A stretch of 49,210 bases of DNA from contig JAOZGB010000006.1 in the NCBI GenBank assembly GCA_027491935.1, positions 1-49,210 on the forward strand. The letters run 5' to 3'. Of this stretch, positions 7,753 to 16,143 are shown piece after piece (the stretch's first letter is position 1; every line of letters begins with the position of its first letter). The DNA is from Thermoproteota archaeon (lineage in GTDB: Archaea > Korarchaeota > Korarchaeia > Korarchaeales > JAOZGB01). The notes beneath the pieces were generated by a model that saw nothing but the letters and a program-made list of their open reading frames with translations, made no database searches and was not told the origin of the DNA. The translations under genes and the position numbers were made by a program.

Positions 7753-8899
7753 TGCAATCAGAAAGTTTAACCCACACCATACTTAGGACAAGTATTACCT
7801 TCCCGGTAAATTATTGCATCCCTACAAGTAAAATACCGCAAGAAATTAATCGGATGGGCAAGCCTTCCTACTATAGCATAGAAGGGTTAATGTTCCGTCA
7901 CTATTCCAGCCCATAGGAAAATAGTCAGGGAAGGATAAGGTTAAGAAGGCTCCATGAGACGTGACATTTAAGCTTAAATATTTCGTGTAGGAGGTTGCTG
8001 ATCTATTAGTCTCTTGTACCAGTTGTTGAACTGCTTTCCCAGTTGTCGGGGTCAAAGATAACGGGACACAACTCTCATGTTGAGACCACACTCATAAAAA
8101 TGGGCAAGCTCGCCTCCATCCACAAAGATGAAGTCGACGAGACCAGGGAGTAGCATGGCTGGCTTCGTGTTGGCAGGGCAAATTCAAGTACAAAGAGCTA
8201 GAGTTCAAGTGGGCGCCTGAGAGTGAGGGCACCTACACACTCTTCACAATAAGAGAGAAGAAAAGCACGGCGGCCCGCCGCAGCGGCTGCAACCGGGATA
8301 GTGGTGAAAGGAAAGGGAAAAGAAGCGATCTCCCCATTCGCATCGCCAAGGAGCAGGAGGGTAATCCCCTTATATAAATTTGAGGGTTCAAATCTCAGAG
8401 TGAAATAGGCTAGCTATGCAAAAATCGAGCAAAAGCTTAGCAATTCCATGCCAAAAAAAGCTCAGAAATTGCTTATTTTAGGCTTTAGATATGGTGCCGG
8501 GGGGGACACCAGATCTCAATTTCGGTGCTTGTTAAAGTAACCAAATCACTTCCCCCTCTTTCCTTTTTCGTTAAAATAACCACTTCAGAAGGTTTACTAC
8601 CAAAGACCTTTTGGATTTGTTTTACCCTGACTTTTAGTCGATAATAAATTTCGGTCACATAAAAATCTTAGCTTTCAAGGATTTTCAAGTCCTGAGCCTA
8701 GGCTATGACGATAAATCTGATGAGTTAAAAAAGTTTGCTTAAAAGGAGAAGGAGGAATCTGAAAAGGCGCCTCACTTCCGATTGAGGTCATTAAAAGGAA
8801 GAGAATAGTTGACGTTAAAACTAATGTTTCGCTCACAGAAGAGGGAAAAGTGAAAAGAAAGTAAGAAAATGCAGATAGCGGCTAGATTAACCGATTAGC

Positions 8900-9613
8900 T
8901 TATTGATTTGAGTTATTTGCTAGCTCACTTTCGTTAGCCTCCAGGCGCTCTAGCATCCTTTTAACGGCATCCTTCAGGAGCTCTTCGAAGTTGGATTCGT
9001 CAATGTTAATTTTTAGCTCTTCTGGCAACTTGGATTTTCTCATAAAGAGAGTTTCAAGTAGCGCGCCGAGAGATAGAAAAGCTATCACGGCAACGTAAAT
9101 ATAAACCATGTTTTTTAGCGTGACTAAGAGAGCTTCAACGCCTACTTGAAGTGAAAACAAGAGAGAAAAGCCTAAGCTCATGCCAGCTAGGGTAGCGAAT
9201 AGGTAGCCGCCAAATTCAAAGAGAAAAATTAAGTTGGGCTTCGTGTATTTAGAAAAAACTACGCCTTGGCCTAGCCCCTCCCAGACAGTTAGAATATAAG
9301 GGAGTACGAATACTACGCCGTAGATAGTTCTCAGAACAAACGCTCCTAGTAGCAAGTTATTCAGGAGTATCAGAAGGAATACGTTGAGCCACTTCTCGCT
9401 CACTACGCTCGACATTAAGTGCCTAGTCAGCCATTTATGGATTTTCCTAGACAAGGGATCGGTGAGGTATCCTCTTCTCTTAAAGAACCAACGGACGCTT
9501 AGGATCCTCTTTTTCCCGAGTAAGTATCCTGTGAATATTGAGGCCAGGTAGGATGAGGAGATGAAAGCAAATAGCGCCCCTAAGATGCTCAGGCCCAGCA
9601 ATTCTTCACCCAC
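8900..9613 (-). CDS. SpoIIM-like integral membrane protein
   Basis: Multi-TM; LILLNNLLLGAFVLRTIYGVVFVLPYILTVWEGLGQG...FEFGGYLFATLAGMSLGFSLLF resembles the SpoIIM/DUF95 family. Confidence 0.5.
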   Translation of the reverse strand: MGEELLGLSILGALFAFISSSYLASIFTGYLLGKKRILSVRWFFKRRGYLTDPLSRKIHKWLTRHLMSSVVSEKWLNVFLLILLNNLLLGAFVLRTIYGVVFVLPYILTVWEGLGQGVVFSKYTKPNLIFLFEFGGYLFATLAGMSLGFSLLFSLQVGVEALLVTLKNMVYIYVAVIAFLSLGALLETLFMRKSKLPEELKINIDESNFEELLKDAVKRMLERLEANESELANNSNQ

Positions 9614-10097
9614 GCTCCCACCTTATCAAATAATTATCGGGTTTCTTTGCTATTTGCTCCAGACCTTTTTTCGTTAGCCAAAATTTTTTAGGTGTCTGTT
9701 TATCATCATAAATTACTAAACCATACTTGTCTGCTAAGATTGCAGAGGCAATCATAGTTACTGTTCTCTTTAATACACCAAGTGGTGTACATTTAAGCAA
9801 CTCGGCGAAATCCCTATTTTTCCCCATTTGTTCAATAATTTTTTCTACATCAACAGCACTTTCTTTATCAGCAGCCCTCAACTCATATAGGGCCTTTAGT
9901 ATCGCCTCATTAAACCGCCCCCTCATAACTTCTGCCGTTCGCTTTATAACTTCAATTGGAAATCTAGGTAATGGCGGACCTACCTCTACATCCCTGTACC
10001 CTGCTTTATCTAGCATCATAAGGATTTTTGAGACATCAGCTAAAGTCTTAACTTTTATACGTATTTCATATTTGTCGTCTAAATTCAACATTGACAC
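9606..10097 (-). CDS. Winged-helix-like regulator co-transcribed with the membrane protein
   Basis: 163 aa, GTG 10097 or ATG 10091; C-terminal ILADKYGLVIYDDKQTPKKFWLTKKGLEQIAKK looks like a wing; overlaps the downstream gene start by 8 nt. Confidence 0.45.
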   Translation of the reverse strand: MSMLNLDDKYEIRIKVKTLADVSKILMMLDKAGYRDVEVGPPLPRFPIEVIKRTAEVMRGRFNEAILKALYELRAADKESAVDVEKIIEQMGKNRDFAELLKCTPLGVLKRTVTMIASAILADKYGLVIYDDKQTPKKFWLTKKGLEQIAKKPDNYLIRWERG

Positions 10098-10110
10098 CGA
10101 TTATAAATAT

Positions 10111-10195
10111 GTTACGTTAACGTTTATAAACGTATCGTTACGTTAACGTTTATAAACGTATCGTTACGTTAACGTTTATAAACGTATCGTTACGT
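10111..10195. repeat. Three perfect tandem 26-bp repeats plus partial fourth: GTTACGTTAACGTTTATAAACGTATC
   Basis: Units at 10111-10136, 10137-10162, 10163-10188, then GTTACGT. Each contains ACGTTAACGT (10-bp palindrome) overlapping ACGTTTATAAACGT (14-bp palindrome with TATA box). Confidence 0.95.
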
Positions 10196-10291
10196 AAACA
10201 TTAAGAATCTATATATCCATGATTTAATAGTTTCTTTAAATTTACTAGCTTTTAATTTTAAATAATCAAGTTTCTTTGTGGGTGAATAATA

Positions 10292-11090
10292 ATGTTTTGG
10301 AGAAGTGAAGATTATGCAAAGGACTATACAAGGGATGGGTGGGCATCAAATTTTCGGAAGTTTGTTTATGATAGATTAGTATGGAATTTCACTAAGAAAT
10401 ATATTCCGTAAGATGTTATGTTAATTTTAGACGCCGGTGGGGGTAGTGGCTACTGGTCCAAAAAGTTTGTGAAACTAAGATATGAGGTTTTACTTTTAGA
10501 TTTTTTATGGCATATGCTTAAATTAGCTAAGAAAAAGTAAAAAATTTATTGAAAATGGAAAGATACAACTAATTCTAGCTGATGTAAGGCATATGCAGTT
10601 TACAGATGATATCTTTAAATTTGTATTTTGTGAGGCAGATGTTATAACTCAAGGTGTAAAGAAGAAGGGGATGATAAAAGCGTTAAAAGAGACATCACGT
10701 GTTTTGAGGAAAGGAGGAATAACCGTGGGGTCTGTTTCTAGTAGATATACAATGTTATTTTTAGAGTTATTAAAAGCTAAGAGTGTGACAATATAAAAAA
10801 GATTATTAAGCAATTGAAAGATGGACAACTTATTGTTAAACCTGATGACCCCCTCTTCTATTATGTATCTTACAATACCGGAAGAGCTAAAGAAGACATT
10901 TAAATCCTTAAGGTTTTAAAATTTAGAATTAGTATCTACATTAACATTTTCGCAATTTATACTTAGTAGTCTACCCAGAGACGATAAAACTCTACGTGAA
11001 ATCTATAGATTAGAAAAGTTAGTACGATAAATAAAAGAAATGTTGCCATATAGCAGACGAATGCACTTTGCCGTAGCCAAAACTAATTGA
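10292..11090 (+). pseudogene. Class I SAM-dependent methyltransferase, heavily degraded
   Basis: MFWRSEDYAKDYTRDGWASNFRKFVYDRLVWNFTKKYIP*DVMLILDAGGGSGYWSKKFVKLRYEVLLLD...ADVRHMQFTDDIFKFVFCEADVITQGVKKKGMIKALKETSRVLRKGG...LRDDKTLREIYRLEKLVR*IKEMLPYSRRMHFAVAKTN*; multiple stops and frame changes. Confidence 0.8.
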
Positions 11091-11134
11091 AGAAAGTTAT
11101 TAGCAACTATACATAATCTTTAATTATATACAAA

Positions 11135-11657
11135 ATGTCAGAGGATGTGATAATTAAAGATGTAAGTGAAAAAGGTAAAGGACTTTTTGCAAATAGAGAT
11201 TTCGAGAAGGGAGAAATAATTTGTTTTATGACCTAACCAAAATAAAGAAGAGATATACATTAAAGGAGATTGAGAAAAGCAACGTAGGCTCCGAACACTG
11301 GGAATATATTGGACGTGGTAAATATGTATTAGATTTTTCATATGCGTCATATGTTAATCACTCTTGTGACCCTAATGCATATGTAGAATTTAAGACACTT
11401 GGTAAAAGATATTTGATAGCACTTCGACCAATTAAAAAAGGAGAGGAAATAACAAAAGATTATGCGTTAGAGGCCGTAGATCAAATAGATAACGAAACAT
11501 GGATTCTTGACTGCAAATGTGGAAGCAAAAACTGCAGAAAAAAGGTGTCTGGAGATTTTTCAAATTGCCAAAGAAGGTCCAAAAGGAAAAACTGCCGTAT
11601 TTACCTACATGGGTAAAACGAAAATATAGAGAACGAATAAGGAAAATATTAGAGTAA
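11135..11657 (+). pseudogene. SET-domain protein with two apparent frameshifts
   Basis: MSEDVIIKDVSEKGKGLFANRDFEKGEII | LFYDLTKIKKRYTLKEIEKS...YASYVNHSCDPNAYVEFKTLGKRYLIALRPIKKGEEITKDYALEAVD...CKCGSKNCRKKVSGDF | FKLPKKVQKEKLPYLPTWVKRKYRERIRKILE*; SET motifs and post-SET Cys cluster. Confidence 0.8.
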
Positions 11658-11800
11658 TGCTAAAAAACATATTATATCATGAAAAGTAACTGACAAAAAT
11701 AGATTTTGGCATTACTATAACTTTAGTTTTGTTTGTTTAATATAGGATAGTGACTATGGATAAATTTAGAATTTTTACTTACTAGTTAGTTGGTGAGGAT

Positions 11801-12040
11801 ATGAAAAATAGAAACATCTTTTATTTTGATAGACCCGGACCCCAAAATACAAACGGTGTTATTAAAGTTGTGAATGAGAGACTAAAAGAGGGCGACATCA
11901 AATACGTTGTTGTAGCTTCGGAGAGCGGGAGGACAGCTCTCAAGGTTGCGAAGGCTCTAAGAAACTTTAACGTAAAAGTTATCTGTGTAACTGCATATGC
12001 TGGTGTGAGAAGGCCTTTTGGAGAGGGATGGCCTCTCTGA
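11801..12040 (+). pseudogene. Truncated pyruvate-kinase-C-terminal-like (alpha/beta) protein
   Basis: MKNRNIFYFDRPGPQNTNGVIKVVNERLKEGDIKYVVVASESGRTALKVAKALRNFNVKVICVTAYAGVR; family-like N-terminus ends abruptly at ~12015. Confidence 0.5.
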
Positions 12041-12490
12041 CGTGGATAAATTAATTGAAGAGATAGCTGCTGATATAGAGAGTAATGTTAAAGAAGTTTA
12101 TGATAACGTTTTCCTTGAGGAATCGTTCAAGTTTGAACATGTCGGAAAAGGGTTGTTCATATCTAAGATTAATGAAGAACCCATAACTCACCCATCTGGT
12201 TCACAAAAGGCGATAATAAGTTTAGGTATCATGCTATCATTAGCTAGATTATTTGATCTCCCAATGATTTTAGATGAAGCTTTAGATCGTATAGATGTAA
12301 TAAGACTAAGTCCTTTTATGGAATATTTAACTGGGGCATCAAATCTGGGCAGCAAGTATATATTGTTGCTTATAAAAGCTTCAATATAGAAAAGAATCCT
12401 GAATTACTGGAATTGCTTAAGAATTGGAGAATAAACTATGTTAAAAGGTTAGGGAGTTTGGAAAAAAATCATAGAACAAAAAGGTGCTAA
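12025..12490 (+). pseudogene. C-terminal fragment of an SMC/Rad50-like ABC ATPase
   Basis: ITHPSGSQKAIISLGIMLSLARLFDLPMILDEALDRID (ABC signature plus Walker B/D-loop), no Walker A; frame changes at ~12345 to QVYIVAYKSFNIEKNPELLELLKNWRINYVKRL. Confidence 0.65.
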
Positions 12491-12965
12491 AAGCATGATT
12501 ACTATAGAAGGGTAGTATCTTTTACATTTTTAGCAATTACTCCCAAACATGTTCTAAGAAATTCTTAAGCGCTTTTAATACCCCTGATTTCTTCTTGGGC
12601 TTCTCTTCTTCATACTTTCTTTTTTTCTCTTTCCTGTTTCCTTTCTATGTATTTCATTAAATTTGAAACAGGAATCTCTACATGTTTTTCATAGATACTC
12701 ATTAATTCTTCCTTCATTAAAGCTATTTCATCTCTAACTAACTCCAAAAGGAACTTATCATCCTCAATTATTGGAAATATTTTACGATAAGTGTAATTTG
12801 CAAGCCTAGAGATAAAGTTGCTGTAGCTGAGATAATTGGGTAGTATGAGATGCGAGTTCCAAAGTATTCAAGAGCTTATGGAATATGTAGAGAAGGAGGC
12901 TTGGAGAAGGCAAAGATCATCCTGGAAAGAAATAGTATAAAAGTACGAGCACCAAAATTGAATCT

Positions 12966-13068
12966 TGGTGCGGGGGGTGGGATTCGAACCCACGAACCCG
13001 CTAGGGGAGCAGATCTTGAGTTTCAGCCGGGATGACTGCCGCCGTTAACCAGGCTTGGCTACCCCCGC
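12966..13068 (-). tRNA. tRNA-Leu(CAA), CCA encoded, probable 14-nt intron
   Basis: Minus: GCGGGGG acceptor / D-arm GCC..GGC / GCAG-[TCATCCCGGCTGAA]-A CTCAAGA TCTGC / variable arm / GTGGG TTCGAAT CCCAC / CCCCCGC A CCA. Confidence 0.88.
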
Positions 13069-13107
13069 AATAATAGAGGTGCGGTATCCAACTTAAAACT
13101 GTTACGT

Positions 13108-13611
13108 CTACCTGTCCCTAGCGATTCTCCTAACCTTTAGCCTATGCCCGCACACCGGGCAAACCTTGTCTTTGAGGCTTGGACTATACCTCCTGCCGCA
13201 GCCCTCGCATTCCAATATCCAGCTTGAGACCTTCGATATTCCCCGTCTTCTAATGCTCATCCACTCTATCCCGACTTTCTGGCATATGTTCTGCAAAGTC
13301 TGATCGTCAGAAACCAACACGACTCTGCATTCATTTTTAAGCGAGAGTGCGAGGGCTAATACTTCAATGTCTGTATCTGAAAGCTTGAATATTTCCCCCG
13401 AACCCGAGGCTATACTCTTAGCATTTTTAATCATCTCTCCGGTGACTGAGAGAACTTTAAGCCCGCAGGCAAACCATGCTTCGAGCACCGCTGTGCTTCT
13501 GGCATCTTTAACCTCTGATATGACATTATCCGTGGTATACACCTTCCCGGATAGGCTGCATGGCCTTAGCCCGCCTATCAGGGCGGAAGTGTCAAGTATG
13601 AAGCATGTCAT
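13108..13611 (-). CDS. nob1: rRNA maturation endonuclease Nob1 (PIN + zinc ribbon)
   Basis: FILDTSALI...NVISEVKD...LSDTDIEVLALAL...VSDDQTLQNICQKVGI...CEGCGRRYSPSLKDKVCPVCGHRL. Confidence 0.87.
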   Translation of the reverse strand: MTCFILDTSALIGGLRPCSLSGKVYTTDNVISEVKDARSTAVLEAWFACGLKVLSVTGEMIKNAKSIASGSGEIFKLSDTDIEVLALALSLKNECRVVLVSDDQTLQNICQKVGIEWMSIRRRGISKVSSWILECEGCGRRYSPSLKDKVCPVCGHRLKVRRIARDR

Positions 13612-14413
13612 GGGCCAGCCTCTCCAGGATCTTGGGGAAAACCTTGCTGAACGTTACGAACCTCGCCCTAACGGGTGAAGGTCCTATCTCAACTTTCTCG
13701 ACGTTTTCCAACGCCTTCCTACCGTCAACCATTAGTAGGCCTGGCCTTTGCGTCTCGACCTTAACCCTGCATTCCCCGAGCACTATAGACTTATATGGAT
13801 ACTCAAGGCTTGGGGGCCAAGGCTCCAGCGCTGTAACTATGAGACCTTTGATTGATGGGTGTACAAGGCACTTGCATGCTGAATATGAGTAGGCGAAGGA
13901 GCCCAGGGAAGTAGCTATTATAACCCCGTCCCCGATGAAAGAGTTGATCCTAAAACCGTCAGCGTAAACCCTAAATCTGCCAGCCTTGCCTCGTCCCCAG
14001 GATAAGAGTAAGTATTCATTGACGGCGTCAGGCACTCCTCTGTGGCTGTAGACCCTCAGCTTTCTAACACTGAAGGTTTCATAGTCTCCCCGTAGAATCC
14101 TGTTTAATGCGGTTTTAACCTCACCCTTATCTATAGCTGTTAATACGCCATACCCTCCAACTCTTATGCCAAGAAGAGGAGTTTCTTTCTCGTTTATCAT
14201 GTGCTGGGCTTGAAGCATTGTACCGTCTCCTCCGACAGCGACAACAATATCATACTCTTCCTCCCCAGGGCTCCCCTGTTTAAACTCTGAAACCGTTGAT
14301 AAATAGCTGTCAACGCAAACCTTCCCTCCCCGCTCCCTTATGTACCTTGCAGCCTCCACAGCAACCTTTAATGCTTCCTCTTTATCCCTTCTCGATGTAA
14401 TAAAGAATCTCAT
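13592..14413 (-). CDS. nadK: NAD(+) kinase
   Basis: VVAVGGDGTMLQAQHM, GVLTAIDKGE, NEYLL, DGVIIATSLGSFAYSYSA motifs. Confidence 0.9.
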   Translation of the reverse strand: MRFFITSRRDKEEALKVAVEAARYIRERGGKVCVDSYLSTVSEFKQGSPGEEEYDIVVAVGGDGTMLQAQHMINEKETPLLGIRVGGYGVLTAIDKGEVKTALNRILRGDYETFSVRKLRVYSHRGVPDAVNEYLLLSWGRGKAGRFRVYADGFRINSFIGDGVIIATSLGSFAYSYSACKCLVHPSIKGLIVTALEPWPPSLEYPYKSIVLGECRVKVETQRPGLLMVDGRKALENVEKVEIGPSPVRARFVTFSKVFPKILERLAHDMLHT

Positions 14414-14524
14414 GAATCTACCAACCTCCAATCATCATCTAATCCCTTTATTGCTTATAAGGGATTGCACCAGATAAATGTAAATTTTTTTAACTTTCAA
14501 TAGGTTCATCACCATTGATCGAAA

Positions 14525-16117
14525 ATGACGCTCCAATCATATCCAAATAAGAGATCAACAACAGGGACATCCACAAGAGTCCCCGACGTCCAGCCTACAA
14601 GTGGGATGTGCCCAATATGTATCGAGGAGTGCCCTGTACTCTGTGAAATATCAAAGTCAGCGTTCAGGGGAAGGGAAACCCTGTACCCCTCACTAGAATA
14701 CTTCGGGATGAGCACCGCAGCGGCGAACAAGGACTACGGCCTAGACTGGTCAGACCTACAAATAATGGTAACAGTACAAGGAGCCTACGGCATAGAGCCG
14801 GACCCTGACAAAGCCCTATTCCCGAACGTTGATGTTTCAACGTCGATAGCTGGAATCCCGCTTAAGGTTCCAGTATTCCAGGCGGGCCTGGGATCCACGG
14901 CTGTTGCGAAGAGAAACTGGGACTCCCTTGCGATAGGGGCAGCACTCTCAGGCTCAGTGACAGTTGTAGGTGAAAACGTCTGCGGTATGGATGAGAATGC
15001 CATAATAACGAATGGTAAGGTTACACATAGTGAAGACCTGAAGCACAGGGTTGAAACCTACAGGAAGTTCTGGGACGGCAAGCATGGAGACATATTTGTC
15101 CAGACAAACGTTGAAGACCAGAGGCTAGGAGTGGACGTATATGCTATTTCAAAGCTGGAGGTAAACGTTATAGAGAGGAAGTGGGGACAGGGAGCAAAGG
15201 CTATAGGGGGAGAGGTAAGGATAAGGACATTGGAGAAGGCCCAGCTGCTTAAGAATAGGGGATACGTTGTAATTCCTGATCCTGAAGACCCTGTAGTCAT
15301 AGAAGCCTTTAAGGATGGGATATTTGAAAGCTTTGAGAGGCACAGCAGGGTTGGAATGCCAACCCTTAGGGGCTTTGTCGAAGACGTTGAATGGCTGAGG
15401 GAGCAAGGTGCTAAGAAGGTGACTCTGAAAACCGGCGCGTACAGGCCTATAGACGTCGCCTTCACGATGAAAGCTGCTTCAGAGGCAAAGGTTGACCTAG
15501 TAACATTCGATGGTGCAGGTGGAGGAACAGGAATGTCACCAGTACCTATGATGCAGGAGACAGCAATTCCAACAGTATACCTTGAAGCCCTGGTCCTAAA
15601 GGCGGCCATGATCTTGAAGAGGAGGGGGAAGCACGTCCCTGACATAGCTATGGCCGGCGGATTCATAAATGAAACCCAGATATTCAAGGCTATAGCCATG
15701 AGTAACTTCGGCGACGGCCCATTCATAAAGGCAATAGCCCAGGCGAGAGCCCCCCTGACAGCAGCGTTCAAGGGAAAATACTTCAGGAAGCTGGCCGAGG
15801 AGGGGAGACTGCCGCCTTCGTTCAAGAAGCTCTACGGAGAAGATCCGTCGAAATACTTCGTGACGCTTCCAGAGCTGAAGAGGAAGTTCGGTGACAGGGT
15901 TAAAGAGATCCCGGATGGTGCAATCGCGATATACACCTACTGGCACGACAGGATAAGAGTGGGGCTGCAGCAGCTCCTAGCAGGATGCAGGAAGTTCAAG
16001 CTAAGCCTGATAGACAGGAAAGACCTTGCATCCCTTACAGAGAGGGCTGAGAGGGTAACAGGAATTCCAACAATAGACAAGCTGGACGTAGACGTCTTCG
16101 AGTACATCCTATCCTAA
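14525..16117 (+). CDS. FMN-binding glutamate synthase family protein (stand-alone synthase domain)
   Basis: CPICIEECPVLCEIS N-terminal Cys motif; LKTGAYRPIDVAFTMKAASEAKVDLVTFDGAGGGTGMSPVPMMQETAIPT; no amidotransferase domain. Confidence 0.87.
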   Translation: MTLQSYPNKRSTTGTSTRVPDVQPTSGMCPICIEECPVLCEISKSAFRGRETLYPSLEYFGMSTAAANKDYGLDWSDLQIMVTVQGAYGIEPDPDKALFPNVDVSTSIAGIPLKVPVFQAGLGSTAVAKRNWDSLAIGAALSGSVTVVGENVCGMDENAIITNGKVTHSEDLKHRVETYRKFWDGKHGDIFVQTNVEDQRLGVDVYAISKLEVNVIERKWGQGAKAIGGEVRIRTLEKAQLLKNRGYVVIPDPEDPVVIEAFKDGIFESFERHSRVGMPTLRGFVEDVEWLREQGAKKVTLKTGAYRPIDVAFTMKAASEAKVDLVTFDGAGGGTGMSPVPMMQETAIPTVYLEALVLKAAMILKRRGKHVPDIAMAGGFINETQIFKAIAMSNFGDGPFIKAIAQARAPLTAAFKGKYFRKLAEEGRLPPSFKKLYGEDPSKYFVTLPELKRKFGDRVKEIPDGAIAIYTYWHDRIRVGLQQLLAGCRKFKLSLIDRKDLASLTERAERVTGIPTIDKLDVDVFEYILS

Positions 16118-16143
16118 CCATTTTATTTTTTACCTATCGGCCC

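Noticed and set aside
7846-8091. 81-aa minus ORF
   Set aside because: No recognisable pattern and plus-strand fragments in the same place look more coding; not supported as a gene.
8375-8405. GGGTTCAAATCTC resembling a tRNA T-loop
   Set aside because: T-stem does not pair beyond three positions and no acceptor, D-arm or anticodon arm could be found.
8492-8510. TGGTGCCGGGGGGGACACC as partial tRNA 3' end / att copy
   Set aside because: Only a CCA-like and G-rich stretch match; no T-arm TTCGAA sequence, so not an att repeat of the tRNA-Leu.
10111-10195. CRISPR-like array
   Set aside because: Units are directly abutting with no unique spacers and only three copies; palindromes with TATA boxes suit an operator better.
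10111-10195. Replication origin iterons
   Set aside because: No Rep, Cdc6 or plasmid partition gene seen nearby; kept only as an alternative explanation in the array finding.
12850-13035. ORF ending AGGGIRTHEPARGADLEFQPG
   Set aside because: Reads antisense through the tRNA-Leu gene; this GGGIRTHEP-type peptide is a known spurious translation of tRNA antisense.
15058-15825. 255-aa minus ORF (and 14785-15003, 15149-15406, 15596-15946, 16134-16664 minus)
   Set aside because: Antisense to clear glutamate synthase and Fe-ADH genes with no protein family pattern; codon-bias shadow ORFs.
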